The notes below the pieces were generated by a model that was given only the letters and a program-made list of their open reading frames with translations, searched no databases and was not told the origin of the DNA. From Acidobacteriota bacterium (GTDB lineage: Bacteria > Acidobacteriota > Terriglobia > Terriglobales > Acidobacteriaceae), in NCBI GenBank assembly GCA_018268915.1, contig JAFDVQ010000001.1:620001-684000 (forward strand): 64,000 nt of DNA. The letters are read 5' to 3'. Made by a program: the position numbers and the translations under genes. This document shows positions 26,335 to 35,070 of the stretch, in pieces (within the stretch, counting starts at the first letter, position 1; every line of letters starts with the position of its first letter).

Positions 26335-26700
26335 ATGAGCGAACACGCGCAGCACCACGCGATCAATTACATCGAGTTCACGACGACCGACATCGCCAAA
26401 ACTAAGTCCTTCTACGAGCGCGCCTTCAGCTGGAACTTCCAGGACTACGGTCCGGACTACATCAGCTTCGGCCGCGACCAGGCCGGCATCGATGGAGGCT
26501 TCCGAAAAGGCGACCCTCAGCAATCCCAACCCGACTCGGTTCCTCTCATCGTCCTGTATTCCAGCGACCTTAAGGCCACCCAGGATGCGATCATCGCTTC
26601 CGGCGGTTCCATCGTAGTACCCACCTTTGATTTCCCCGGCGGCAAACGCTTCCACTTCTCCGACGGCCAGGGAAACGTTCTCGCCGTCTGGTCCGAATAG
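26335..26700 (+). CDS. VOC (glyoxalase/bleomycin-resistance-fold) family protein
   Basis: 121 residues from ATG 26335 with AGGAG 8 nt upstream. Typical vicinal-oxygen-chelate fold: INYIEFTTTDIAKTKSFYE, AFSWNFQDYG, GIDGGFRKG, then a second beta-alpha-beta half ending GKRFHFSDGQGNVLAVW. This subgroup (YdhE-like small VOC proteins) is widely annotated as glyoxalase but rarely tested. Cytosolic, monocistronic with a terminator hairpin after it. Confidence 0.88.
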   Translation: MSEHAQHHAINYIEFTTTDIAKTKSFYERAFSWNFQDYGPDYISFGRDQAGIDGGFRKGDPQQSQPDSVPLIVLYSSDLKATQDAIIASGGSIVVPTFDFPGGKRFHFSDGQGNVLAVWSE

Positions 26701-26727
26701 CGCCAACTCAAACCTTCGGCAAAACGA

Positions 26728-26763
26728 GAATGCCCCAAAGGCTAAACCGCCTTGGGGCATTCT
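26728..26763. terminator. Bidirectional terminator hairpin
   Basis: GAATGCCCCAA with TTGGGGCATTC (26728 to 26763, one bulge in the extended stem) lies between the convergent VOC gene and the 26796 gene. No long T-run on either side. Directly after it comes a GATC-type short repeat (26765-26785). Confidence 0.65.
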
Positions 26764-26795
26764 GAACACTGATCTCTGATCCCTGAGCGCTGTCT

Positions 26796-27350
26796 TTAGT
26801 TCATTTCCGGCGCCGGTAACGCCTTCCGTTTTCTCAACTCTTCCCGCACCAGCGAAAGCCCAAGAATGCACCGCTCAAACCCATCTGAGAGCCGTGCGAA
26901 CAGCGGAGCCTCTTTCTCGTACTCAAACATGTTGAACTGGCTCACGATGAAGTAGCTCTCCTTGCCCGCCTGGATCAACTCCGACAAACTCGGATGCATT
27001 CCCTTGCGGCGCGCGCCGGGAACGTTCGCTTCCGGATACATGCCGCCAACAAACAGCGCGTAGTCGCCAATGTACTTACGCATGGCTCGCTCCGCGTCGA
27101 ACGAAGCCGCAAACCCATTCACGGGATCGGCTGCGAGAATCATCGCCTCAAGTTCTTCGATCGGATGTCCATGCGCATCGCGTACCTGATAGAGCTTGTC
27201 AGTCTGAGAGAACTCGCAAAGCAGGTGCGCCACGTAGCCTGTCACGTCAGGGTCATGCAACCCCAGTTTGCCTTCGTAGCTGTTGCGGACTACCTGGTTG
27301 AAGAATGGCTCAAGAGGATGAGTATGATTCGGCTGATCCTGGCCTTGCAT
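26796..27350 (-). CDS. Unrecognised cytosolic protein, paralogue A
   Basis: 184 residues from ATG 27350, with GGGAGG 6-7 nt upstream. Start HPLEPFFNQVVRNSYEGKLG, middle GYVAHLLCEFS and RKYIGDYALFVGGMYPE, end GKESYFIVSQFNMFEYEKEA. Mostly helical, no signal peptide or membrane segment, no motif that I know. The gene at 27662-28198 encodes a protein about 55-60 percent identical by eye along the whole length, so this is a tandem duplication. The invariant Cys in LLCEFS and the GDY/EYEKEAPL blocks may mark the core. Confidence 0.7.
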   Translation of the reverse strand: MQGQDQPNHTHPLEPFFNQVVRNSYEGKLGLHDPDVTGYVAHLLCEFSQTDKLYQVRDAHGHPIEELEAMILAADPVNGFAASFDAERAMRKYIGDYALFVGGMYPEANVPGARRKGMHPSLSELIQAGKESYFIVSQFNMFEYEKEAPLFARLSDGFERCILGLSLVREELRKRKALPAPEMN

Positions 27351-27560
27351 ATGGACCTCCCACAATGCACTTGCGCGCAATCGGCTTCCGCTATCGCAGT
27401 GGCCGATTCTCAGACTTGAAGTGCAGCCGGGGAAGACCAGCCACCGTATTTACCTGGTGTTGACACAGAATGTAGCGAAAATGTTGCTCTCTTTGAAAGA
27501 TCCCGAAGTAACTTAGTTGGCAAACCGAATCGTTAACTGCAAATCGTCAGGCTATAACTC

Positions 27561-27600
27561 GTTAACCCCAGAGGCAATTACGAAATGCCCCTGGGGTAAC
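27561..27600 (-). terminator. Hairpin downstream of paralogue B
   Basis: GTTAACCCCAGAGGCA pairs with TGCCCCTGGGGTAAC (27561-27600, one bulge and one mismatch). It lies after the stop of the minus-strand gene at 27662. A hairpin of like shape follows paralogue A's convergent neighbour. Confidence 0.6.
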
Positions 27601-27661
27601 GAACCACCAGACCTGCTATGTAGAAATGCTTTTATGACGTTCTCGTGCTTTATGAATAGGC

Positions 27662-28198
27662 CTAATGTACCGGTGCTGGTGGATTTATCGCTCGCCATAG
27701 ATCCCTGCGGGCAATGGCGAGACCAAGAATGCAATGCTCAAAGACCGACGAAAGCTGCCCGTATAGCGGAGCCTCTTTCTCATACTCGAACACGTTGAAC
27801 TGGCTGACAATGTAGTAGCTTTCCTTGCCGACTCTGATCAGTTCCGAGAGTGTTGGTCGATCCGACTTTGCACTTGGATCCGATTCAACGGCCTCGGGGC
27901 ACATGCCGGCGAGGAACAGCGAGTAGTCGCCAATGTACTTGCGAATCGCTCTCTCTGCAATGAAGGACCGCGCCGTTCCGTGAATTGGATCCGAGGCCTT
28001 CACCATCTCATCGAGCCGATCAATAACGCGGTTTTTCGCGTCTCTCAACCGGAACAGATTGTCTGGTTCTGAGAACTCGCAGAGCATCCGCGATACGTAG
28101 CCAGTTATCTCTGGCCCCAGTCCCAACCGGCCCTCGTAGCTGTTCTTCACCGCCTGCTGGAAGAACGGTTCGAGAGGATGGCTTTGCTGCACCTGCAT
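27662..28198 (-). CDS. Unrecognised cytosolic protein, paralogue B
   Basis: 178 residues from ATG 28198 with GGGGA upstream. Shares HPLEPFFQQAVKNSYEGRLG, MLCEFSEPDNL, RKYIGDYSLFLAGMCPE and GKESYYIVSQFNVFEYEKE with paralogue A. The variable zone is the loop near residues 115-125 and the C-terminal ten residues. The 311-bp gap between the two genes holds only the terminator hairpin and promoter space, so each copy may be transcribed alone. Function unknown. Confidence 0.7.
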   Translation of the reverse strand: MQVQQSHPLEPFFQQAVKNSYEGRLGLGPEITGYVSRMLCEFSEPDNLFRLRDAKNRVIDRLDEMVKASDPIHGTARSFIAERAIRKYIGDYSLFLAGMCPEAVESDPSAKSDRPTLSELIRVGKESYYIVSQFNVFEYEKEAPLYGQLSSVFEHCILGLAIARRDLWRAINPPAPVH

Positions 28199-28395
28199 AG
28201 AGAGTCCCCGGCAGAGCGAAACTAGACTGTACAGATCATCGGAGTGCAACTTGCGCAGTCCGGACCCGTGCCCGGCTATCGCTGGATTTGCTTGCTTGGA
28301 AAGAAACTTTAGACGAATTGTAGCACTGGATATGTGCGCAAAATCACTTTACAGGCGGGTGTTCTAACAGAGGTAACTAAGGATCTACCTGAACG

Positions 28396-28423
28396 AAAAG
28401 GGCAGCCCGAAGGCTGCCCTTTT
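28396..28423. terminator. Perfect bidirectional terminator
   Basis: AAAAGGGCAGCC (28396-28407) and GGCTGCCCTTTT (28412-28423) pair without mismatch over a CGAA tetraloop. It lies downstream of the minus-strand transaldolase gene and would end that transcript. Confidence 0.9.
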
Positions 28424-28441
28424 GCTGGCACCATCCAATTC

Positions 28442-29443
28442 CTAAACCGCTGCAGGAGCGCGCGATTCCAACTCCGCCAACCTCTTCGCCAGCAGCTTCT
28501 CAAGGTTGACCAGCGCACTTGCAAAACCGTCAATGCCTTCCTTCAGCTTGTCGCTTGCCATGCGATCTTCTGCATGCATTTTCTTGAACGCCGCCTTATC
28601 CACCACGATCCGCTCGATGTCCATCGTCTTAGCTTTCGCAGGATCTAGCTTGCGTGGCAAATCGCCTTCCGTCTTATCCAGCTCCGCCAGCAGCTGCGGC
28701 GAAATGGTCAGCAGATCGCACCCCGCAAGCTCCTTGATCTCGCCGATGTTGCGGAAGCTCGCTCCCATCACCTGCGTCTTGTAACCGAACTTTTTGTAGT
28801 AGTTGTAGATCTTCGTCACAGACTGCACGCCCGGGTCGTCCGCGCCCTGGTAGTCCTTGCCAGTGTCCTTCTTGTACCAGTCAAGAATGCGTCCCACGAA
28901 CGGCGACACCAGCGTGACACCGGCTTCTGCCGCGGCAACTGCCTGGTGAATCCCGAACAGCAGCGTCAGGTTGCAGTGGATGCCTTCCTTCTCCAGCACC
29001 TCGGCGGCGCGAATGCCTTCCCAGGTTGAGGCAATCTTGATCAGCACATGATCGCGCCCGACCTTCGCCTTGTCATACTGCGCGATAATGCTGCGCGCCA
29101 TCGCGATCGTTCCCTCGGTGTCGAACGAGAGCCGCGCGTCGACCTCAGTAGAAACCCGCCCCGGCACAATGGCCAGGATCTTCTTGCCAAAGGCAACCGC
29201 CAGATTCTGGAACGCAAGGTTCGCAACGTCCTTGTCGGCCGCGCCGTCTCCCAGTTCCTTCTTCGCTTCCATAATCACGCCGTCAACGATCGGCTGATAC
29301 TGCGGCATGCCTGCCGCTGTCGTAATCAGAGAAGGATTGGTCGTCGCGTCCGTCGGACGGAACCGTTCCATCGATTCGATGTCGCCGGTGTCAGCCACCA
29401 CGGTGGTGTACTTACGCAATTGTTCGAGCAAACTCTGTGGCAT
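28442..29443 (-). CDS. tal: Transaldolase
   Basis: 333 residues. Pentose phosphate pathway: transfers dihydroxyacetone from sedoheptulose-7-phosphate to glyceraldehyde-3-phosphate. Features: [10 protein letters not shown], the Schiff-base Lys136 in [41 protein letters not shown] and [10 protein letters not shown]. This is the long TalB type. AGGAGG lies just before the start. Monocistronic with a strong terminator. Confidence 0.97.
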   Translation of the reverse strand: MPQSLLEQLRKYTTVVADTGDIESMERFRPTDATTNPSLITTAAGMPQYQPIVDGVIMEAKKELGDGAADKDVANLAFQNLAVAFGKKILAIVPGRVSTEVDARLSFDTEGTIAMARSIIAQYDKAKVGRDHVLIKIASTWEGIRAAEVLEKEGIHCNLTLLFGIHQAVAAAEAGVTLVSPFVGRILDWYKKDTGKDYQGADDPGVQSVTKIYNYYKKFGYKTQVMGASFRNIGEIKELAGCDLLTISPQLLAELDKTEGDLPRKLDPAKAKTMDIERIVVDKAAFKKMHAEDRMASDKLKEGIDGFASALVNLEKLLAKRLAELESRAPAAV

Positions 29444-29635
29444 GTTTCCTCCTGGGGAAAGGGACCCCAGCGCGGTCTGCGCCGGCTCCAGTGTAACGCT
29501 CTATAGGATGCGAGTGCACCCCGGCAAGTTTCGTTTGGACAGCTTACTCCAACGTGTGCAAGAACTTGATGAATTGTGGACAGTTGCAGCTATTCTCAGC
29601 GAATTTCAGAGAACTCGCGGATAAGATTGCTCCCA

Positions 29636-30262
29636 ATGGCGTTCCTGAATGACCTCGATCCTTGGGCTTATGCCGCAACGGTTGCAGCGTTTGCTGTTTT
29701 TAGCGTTGTAACATTCGTCAATTTGCAGGAGTGGTGGGAACACAGCAAGATCGATATCTTCGATGGCCGTGGAACACTGATTTTCGTAGTCGGAACTGCC
29801 TTCCTCGTAGGTGCTATCAACTTCTACTCCTTTCACGCAAATTCTCCACGGAAAACGGTGCAGGGCATTGCTCGACTCGTCGGCAAATCGAGCAGCAAAA
29901 GCCATTCCTACGAGTACATCTGTGCTACGAGTTGCCAGCTGACGGGAGGCTATGCCCTTGATCTTCGCGATGAAGCCAGCGGCCCCGTCAATCTTGGCTC
30001 AAACTACGTTTTTACCTACCTCGAACACCCTTCCGGCAACGCATTCTCCGGAATCTCGCTGCTCGTGACTGAAGTCTCTGACGCCGAGTCCGGCCGCGTC
30101 CTCTACAAGATGGATCTCGCCAATCACCCCTATCGGATTGCCGTCTATCTTTTCGACTTCGTACTCGTCGTCGGTGCCGGCCTGCTGTCGATCCCGCTCA
30201 ATCGCACCCGGCATCATGGGCAGCCTCCAGTGGAAGCATCCGAACTGGAGAACGATGCCTAA
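29636..30262 (+). CDS. Multi-pass membrane protein, unknown
   Basis: 208 residues from ATG 29636 (frame open to 29576). Hydrophobic helices at about residues 10-28, 46-62 and 168-190; a Ser/Lys stretch and a soluble domain with two Cys (YICATSCQLTGG) lie between the second and third. The topology suggests a periplasmic domain held by helices at both ends. No family recognised; the start lacks a clear ribosome-binding site. Confidence 0.55.
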   Translation: MAFLNDLDPWAYAATVAAFAVFSVVTFVNLQEWWEHSKIDIFDGRGTLIFVVGTAFLVGAINFYSFHANSPRKTVQGIARLVGKSSSKSHSYEYICATSCQLTGGYALDLRDEASGPVNLGSNYVFTYLEHPSGNAFSGISLLVTEVSDAESGRVLYKMDLANHPYRIAVYLFDFVLVVGAGLLSIPLNRTRHHGQPPVEASELENDA

Positions 30263-30337
30263 AAACTAAGAACCTTTTGTCCGAAGCGGCACCGGACACC
30301 CTCGATCTCAATTCAAGGCACCAGGGCTGAAGCCGTC

Positions 30338-31153
30338 TCAACGTGCTGCCGCAAAGGTGTTGCTCAGCACACCCAGCCCTGCGATCGAAACTTCAACTTT
30401 GTCGCCAGCCTTCACCGGCCCAACCCCTGCTGGTGTTCCAGTCAACAGCAGATCGCCCGGCTCAAGCGTAATTGCTGCCGTGATATAGCTGAGCAGCTCT
30501 GGTATAGAGAAGATGAAATCTAACGTCGACCCCTGCTGCTTCAACTCTCCATTCTGGCGCGTCTCAACCGTCAACCCTCTCTCCGAATCGACCTCATCGC
30601 TCACTACCGGCCCCACCGGGCAGAAAGTATCGAACCCTTTCGCCCGCGTCCACTGCCCGTCCTTCTTCTGCAGATCCCGCGCTGTCACATCATTGGCAAT
30701 GGTGTAGCCGCGGATGTAACTCTTCCAATCGGCATCGGATGCCAGCTTCGTTGCGCGCTTTCCGATCACCAGCGCCAGTTCGCCTTCGAAGTCCACGCGC
30801 TCCGACTGCGGCGGCATCACTACCGTGCCTTTGTGTCCCAGCAAAGAAGAAGGTGGCTTGAAAAACAGCAGCGGCTCTGCCGGAACCTCATTGCCCAGTT
30901 CTTTCGCATGATCGCGGTAGTTCCGCCCAACGCAGATGATCTTCGAAGGTGTCACCGGCGCCAACAGCTCAGCAGAACTCAGCGCGATCGGCTCAAAATC
31001 CAGAATCGTCGGAACAGCCTTCGGGTGCCGCACTCGGAACTCGAGATCCTCCTCGGGCGCATGTGCCAGGTCAACAATCCATGGTTCTCCGCCGCGATCC
31101 TCAACCTTCCCGTACAGCACCTCGTTTTCAAACCGAAACCTGCAATACCTCAT
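30338..31153 (-). CDS. Fumarylacetoacetate hydrolase-family protein
   Basis: 271 residues. C-terminal FAH domain with [41 protein letters not shown] (metal-binding Glu residues), [25 protein letters not shown] and TGTPAGVG. Such enzymes are acylpyruvases, oxaloacetate decarboxylases or 2-hydroxyhepta-2,4-diene-1,7-dioate isomerases. ATG 31153 has AGGAG at ideal spacing; the GTG at 31159 overlaps that site and is rejected. Confidence 0.92.
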   Translation of the reverse strand: MRYCRFRFENEVLYGKVEDRGGEPWIVDLAHAPEEDLEFRVRHPKAVPTILDFEPIALSSAELLAPVTPSKIICVGRNYRDHAKELGNEVPAEPLLFFKPPSSLLGHKGTVVMPPQSERVDFEGELALVIGKRATKLASDADWKSYIRGYTIANDVTARDLQKKDGQWTRAKGFDTFCPVGPVVSDEVDSERGLTVETRQNGELKQQGSTLDFIFSIPELLSYITAAITLEPGDLLLTGTPAGVGPVKAGDKVEVSIAGLGVLSNTFAAAR

Positions 31154-31256
31154 TGGCACTCCTACGCTAACTTGCTAACTCGCTACTGCGCGCAGCGCCG
31201 CTAACTCGCTGATAGACGGCCATAGCAACAGTGTGATCCGCCATGCAGGCGGGTGC

Positions 31257-31296
31257 CCCATCCATTCGGCGCATTTGTTGTTGCCGAATGGGTGGG
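31257..31296. repeat. Dispersed hairpin repeat (GGGTGCCCCA type)
   Basis: CCCATCCATTCGGC (31257-31270) and GCCGAATGGGTGGG (31283-31296) form a 14-bp stem with one G-T pair, preceded by GGGTGC. The same GGGTGCCCCA start and GGGTGGG end occur at 42421-42451, and GGGTGCCCC in the tandem array at 36027-36730. Confidence 0.75.
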
Positions 31297-31322
31297 AGTT
31301 CAGGATGTCACTCGTCCAGAAA

Positions 31323-32411
31323 TCACTGCTGCGGCACCATCTCTTGCGCCTCTGCCGATTTGGTGCTCTCGTGCCCACCCTTGTCAACCGCGCTCACAGC
31401 ATATTGATAGGTGTGCCCGGCCAGCACCTCTGAATCGCGAAACGCAGGCTCCACAGCCGGCGTGCCCGCAGATACGCGCTTCCACTCGCTGCCTTCTTCT
31501 CGCCGATACACAATGTATCCCGCCACGTCGGGGTCAGCATCTGGCTGCCAGCTCAAGTCGATAGAATGCGTTGCCCCGTTCTCTCCAGTCGACGCTACCG
31601 CCACCAGCCCTGCAGGAATCGCTGGCGGAAACACGTCCTTCACTTCAACCTGAACTGCTCCCGAAAAAGCCCCATCTAGTTCCAGCTTTTTCCCGTTGAC
31701 CTCGACTCGAGCCACACGTTGGGCTCGATACTCGTAGCTCTCGCCAAATCGAACCGTTTTATCGATCGCGTGTCCCTGGTCATCCGTCGTCTCGACCAGG
31801 AAGTTCTGCTTCTGCAGCTCAGGAACCGGCGCGAGCGGACCATGCTCTGTCTTCGGAGCCGGCGTCAACACTTTGCGTTCGAGCCTCACCGCCGTATTTT
31901 CGCCGTTTGAGCTCCAGCTCAACACCGCACCCTGCTTGCGGATCTCCACCTTCAATCCTTCGATCGGCCCAGGCGCGGCTCCTGCCAGCACGGTGGCTGC
32001 ATTCGACAGTCCCGCTGAACGTCCCTTCCTGTTTCGCAACTCAACGAAATAGCTGATCGCTCTCGGCGAACCACTCGTCAAAGCAGTCGGCAGCGTATCT
32101 GTGAAACTGCCCGACGCACCAGGAGCAGCCATCTGTTCGGGTCCTGTCGGATCACATACGCCAGCATCGCTCTCGCGTCGGCAGATTCGCACCGGCACAT
32201 CGCCGTTGATCACCGTTCGGTCTGTATTTCGTTTGGGCATCGTCCAGGTCAGTGTCACCTGGTTGCCGGCTCTTATCGCTGCGAGGTCGCCCACCGCGTC
32301 AGGCAGGTTTAAAGATGGCGGTTGTGGAGCGCCGGGAGTCCCGCACCCGGCCAGCAGAAAGGCCAAATTCAGCCCGACCACGGCCCAACCCGCTCGTGCA
32401 GACGAAATCAT
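31323..32411 (-). CDS. Lipoprotein with fibronectin type III-like domains
   Basis: 362 residues. Lipoprotein signal with LLAGCG (Cys about 22), then three beta-sandwich stretches of Fn3 character: QVTLTWTMPKRN, GAVLSWSSNGENTAVRLER and SIDLSWQPDADPDVAGYIVYRR, the last with the canonical WxxxxDxDxxGYxVYR. Surface or periplasmic scaffold; family role unknown. The start is uncertain: ATG 32411 abuts AGGAGG with no spacer, and a TTG at 32438 adds nine residues. Confidence 0.8.
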   Translation of the reverse strand: MISSARAGWAVVGLNLAFLLAGCGTPGAPQPPSLNLPDAVGDLAAIRAGNQVTLTWTMPKRNTDRTVINGDVPVRICRRESDAGVCDPTGPEQMAAPGASGSFTDTLPTALTSGSPRAISYFVELRNRKGRSAGLSNAATVLAGAAPGPIEGLKVEIRKQGAVLSWSSNGENTAVRLERKVLTPAPKTEHGPLAPVPELQKQNFLVETTDDQGHAIDKTVRFGESYEYRAQRVARVEVNGKKLELDGAFSGAVQVEVKDVFPPAIPAGLVAVASTGENGATHSIDLSWQPDADPDVAGYIVYRREEGSEWKRVSAGTPAVEPAFRDSEVLAGHTYQYAVSAVDKGGHESTKSAEAQEMVPQQ

Positions 32412-32561
32412 CCTCCTAAGTCTAATGGAAACAACCAAAAGTCCTTTTATCCACCTCTTCTTGCCCGTAATGGCGATCTAAGGAACGCTGATTGCAACAT
32501 CTTGCTCCTGAACGACGCGATCTTGCACCTGCTGTTAGTTCGGTGGAAAGGAGCGAAGGAC

Positions 32562-32759
32562 ATGAACCAGACATACACAATAAAGTTCATACATCGAATA
32601 AACGAAGACGGCTCAATCGATTCCATCTGTCGCGATTGTTTCGTGACCATCGCAACCTCCCGGTCCAGATCGGATCTGGAGCCCCAGGAGCGCAGGCACG
32701 CCTGTGAGCCCATGCTTCTTGAGAGGTACACACGGTATAAAAAAGTCGCGGCAGGTTGA
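32562..32759 (+). CDS. Small CxxC protein
   Basis: 65 residues from ATG 32562 with AAGGAG at 32548-32553. The core is FIHRINEDGSIDSICRDCF, with a CxxC, then a helix and RRHACEP. CxxC plus a later His and Cys could hold a zinc ion. Short proteins with DGSIDSIC-x2-CF followed by a helical H-x-C tail occur in acidobacteria (recollection, not searched). A longer frame to 32322 is antisense to the lipoprotein gene and unlikely. Confidence 0.6.
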   Translation: MNQTYTIKFIHRINEDGSIDSICRDCFVTIATSRSRSDLEPQERRHACEPMLLERYTRYKKVAAG

Positions 32760-32863
32760 AAATTCTGCCCGTGTAGTTATTGCACACCAGCCAGAACCTG
32801 CACAGAGTCGATTCCGGTCTTTCGAGTAGGTTCAATCCCCAAAATTTCAGATTGCGCGGCGCC

Positions 32864-34264
32864 TCAAGGGTGCCGCGCTGCAACCAGCTTCGGCAGAATC
32901 ACGCTTCCCATGATTTTGTTTGGCGCGGAATTGCCTTCGTTGTACGACCCAGCCGTGAAGACCGCCACAAAATCGTATTCGGGAAGAACGTAAATCTTCT
33001 GCCCGCCATTTCCTTGTGCCGCTGAGTAGGTCACTCGTCGATCGCCTCCGGGCGTCTCTACATGCAGCCAGGGGCGCCACCAGAAGTACCCGTAGCTCGT
33101 GTTGTCCACTTGGGAGATCGCCGAAGTCGCAGCGGCTGCATACGCGGCTGAAAGCACCTGCTTGCCATGCCACTTGCCATGATCTTCGAAAAGGATGCCG
33201 ATTTTCAGCATGTCTCGCGGGCGCAGATGAATCTGTGAAAACTCCTTGTCCTTATCTGTCAGGTCGTAGTTCCATGTGTACTGCGATTTCGAAATGCCAA
33301 GCGGATTGAAAAGATACTTTTGCGCAAAATCGGGCAGGTACATGTGCGTCGCGTTCTCAGTCATCCGGCCCACCACGCTCACGCCGCCTGAACAGTAGTA
33401 GCCCGTTGTTCCGGGAGCGTTGATGAGGGGAAGATCGAGTGTGGCCTTCACCCAGTCCGGCGTGGCATCGATGATGAGTTCATTGCCCGGCGATTTACTG
33501 TCGTGATCGTTGCAGGCGAGCCCCGAACGCATCGTCAGCATGTCGCCCAGCGTGATCTGATCTTTCCGTGCGTCAGGATTGCCGTACGCCGCGTACTTCA
33601 TCCGCGGCAGCACTCGTTCTTCTACGCCAGTCAGATCGTGCCGGTCGATGGCTATGCCCGCCAACGTTGACACAATCGACTTGGTCGCCGAGCGCATCTG
33701 GTGTTGGCGATCAAAGCTGTATCCGTAGAAATACTCTTCGTAGACCAGCTTCCCATGCTGATAGAGAAGCACGCTGTGCACATCGGGCCACGTCTCATCG
33801 AGGATCCCGCGCGCAATTTTGTCCGCCGCGTCCCGACCCAGATCAGTGGTGCTTATGTCTCCCACGGCAATACCATCGTGCCGATCGGTCGGGATCTCAT
33901 AGGTGTACTCCAATGATCCACCCGGACGCGGCGCTGCAAGAGCCAGTGCGGCTTCAGTCGGTTTCATCGATAGCCGCCGATAAAAATGGCCGCTCTCCTC
34001 GAATCCGTCAACTTTTCCAGCGTGGTCCCGGCGAAACGTGATCGGCTGTCCTGCGCCGTTCAAGAATGTATCGCCGCTCGACCATCGCAGTCGATATTTC
34101 GCATCATCCAGCACCGCATACAGGGCCTTGCCCACAATCAAATCGACTGTATCGTTGCCTTGATATTCGTATGTGCCTTGATAGCCGTCGAGAGACTTCG
34201 CAGACTCCTGTGCTTGGGCGGCTGACAATGTCAATGCCAGAAAGATAGCCCAAAAAGAACGCAT
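32864..34264 (-). CDS. Secreted serine hydrolase of the beta-lactamase/transpeptidase fold
   Basis: 466 residues from ATG 34264, GGAGG 9 nt upstream. Signal peptide to about residue 19 (SAAQAQ). Residues 20-120 form a separate beta domain; the catalytic domain has SATKS (Ser-x-x-Lys), YYCSGG (YxS in place of YxN) and GNGGQ near the KTG position. Class C-like esterase or D-aminopeptidase rather than a true beta-lactamase. Sequence NPLGISKSQY is typical of this family. Confidence 0.88.
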   Translation of the reverse strand: MRSFWAIFLALTLSAAQAQESAKSLDGYQGTYEYQGNDTVDLIVGKALYAVLDDAKYRLRWSSGDTFLNGAGQPITFRRDHAGKVDGFEESGHFYRRLSMKPTEAALALAAPRPGGSLEYTYEIPTDRHDGIAVGDISTTDLGRDAADKIARGILDETWPDVHSVLLYQHGKLVYEEYFYGYSFDRQHQMRSATKSIVSTLAGIAIDRHDLTGVEERVLPRMKYAAYGNPDARKDQITLGDMLTMRSGLACNDHDSKSPGNELIIDATPDWVKATLDLPLINAPGTTGYYCSGGVSVVGRMTENATHMYLPDFAQKYLFNPLGISKSQYTWNYDLTDKDKEFSQIHLRPRDMLKIGILFEDHGKWHGKQVLSAAYAAAATSAISQVDNTSYGYFWWRPWLHVETPGGDRRVTYSAAQGNGGQKIYVLPEYDFVAVFTAGSYNEGNSAPNKIMGSVILPKLVAARHP

Positions 34265-34371
34265 CAACACTTGCCTCCGGGGACCGAAGCCTGAGTACGC
34301 AGGTATCTACGATAGTAGCTGCAGAGTTGTTCCGTGCGGAGAGTGAACTGACTTCGCCCCGGCGTATGGCA

Positions 34372-34995
34372 TCAATCGCGATGCTGTGCCTTGAACCGGC
34401 GCGCCTTCATCCGGTTCCCGCAAATCTTCATATCGCACCAGCGCCGCGTGTGATTTTTGCTCGTGTCGATAAACAGCCAGCGGCATTCAGCATTTCCGCA
34501 CTCGCGCAGAAGGGGCATCTGTTCTGAGGTGATCAACGTCTCGGTGTTCAGGCTCAGAAGCCAAAGAGGAAACGAGGGAAAGGAACTTGCCTGTGGCAGC
34601 GCCCATTCAAGTTTCTCGCCATCCCATCTGAGTTTCTGCTGCTCCCTGGCCGAGGCGAAAAACTCTTCGAGGCGCTTCAAAGCCGACGATGATGGGCTCT
34701 TTCCATCGACAGCGGCATACAGCAACTCTGCCGCCGCCTCGCGCAGATCCCGCACAGATACGAGCACTTTCGCAGCTTTATTTTCCGAGGCACTTCGCAG
34801 CAACTTCCGCGCATCCATCGCATTCATGAGCCCGGTCTGCTCGACGAATCGGACCACATCCGCGTAGTCTTCCAGTAGTTCCTCCGGCCCAGAGTCGCGA
34901 AAGCGCCAGTCCAGCGTGTTCACCAGGTCCAGCGCAGGATGTCCCCCACTCAATTCGAAAATCCGGCTCTTCACCTCTTGCGCGCGGACTTTCAT
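34372..34995 (-). CDS. CGNR zinc-finger (ABATE-domain) regulator
   Basis: 207 residues from ATG 34995. N-terminal ABATE domain (GGHPALDLVNTLDWRF, DYADVVRFVEQTG) and C-terminal zinc finger with CGNAECRWLFID, WCDMKICGNRMKARR. The family is assumed to act as DNA-binding stress regulators (annotation-level knowledge). It is divergent from the DMT transporter at 35071 across a 75-bp gap holding a promoter and an inverted repeat, so it probably controls that gene and itself. Confidence 0.9.
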   Translation of the reverse strand: MKVRAQEVKSRIFELSGGHPALDLVNTLDWRFRDSGPEELLEDYADVVRFVEQTGLMNAMDARKLLRSASENKAAKVLVSVRDLREAAAELLYAAVDGKSPSSSALKRLEEFFASAREQQKLRWDGEKLEWALPQASSFPSFPLWLLSLNTETLITSEQMPLLRECGNAECRWLFIDTSKNHTRRWCDMKICGNRMKARRFKAQHRD

Positions 34996-35030
34996 CGAGC
35001 CGTTTTCCACCGCTAACCTCTCAAGCAATC

Positions 35031-35066
35031 TTGACAGGTTACCTTGAGAATGTAAATATGGTAACC
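35031..35066 (+). promoter_or_regulatory. Promoter with flanking inverted repeat between CGNR regulator and DMT transporter
   Basis: TTGACA (35031-35036) and TAAATA (35053-35058) are 16 bp apart. GGTTACC (35037-35043) and GGTAACC (35060-35066) are a perfect 7-bp inverted repeat bracketing the -10 box. A regulator bound there would block polymerase. The expected start is only a few bases before ATG 35071. Confidence 0.6.
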
Positions 35067-35070
35067 AGCT

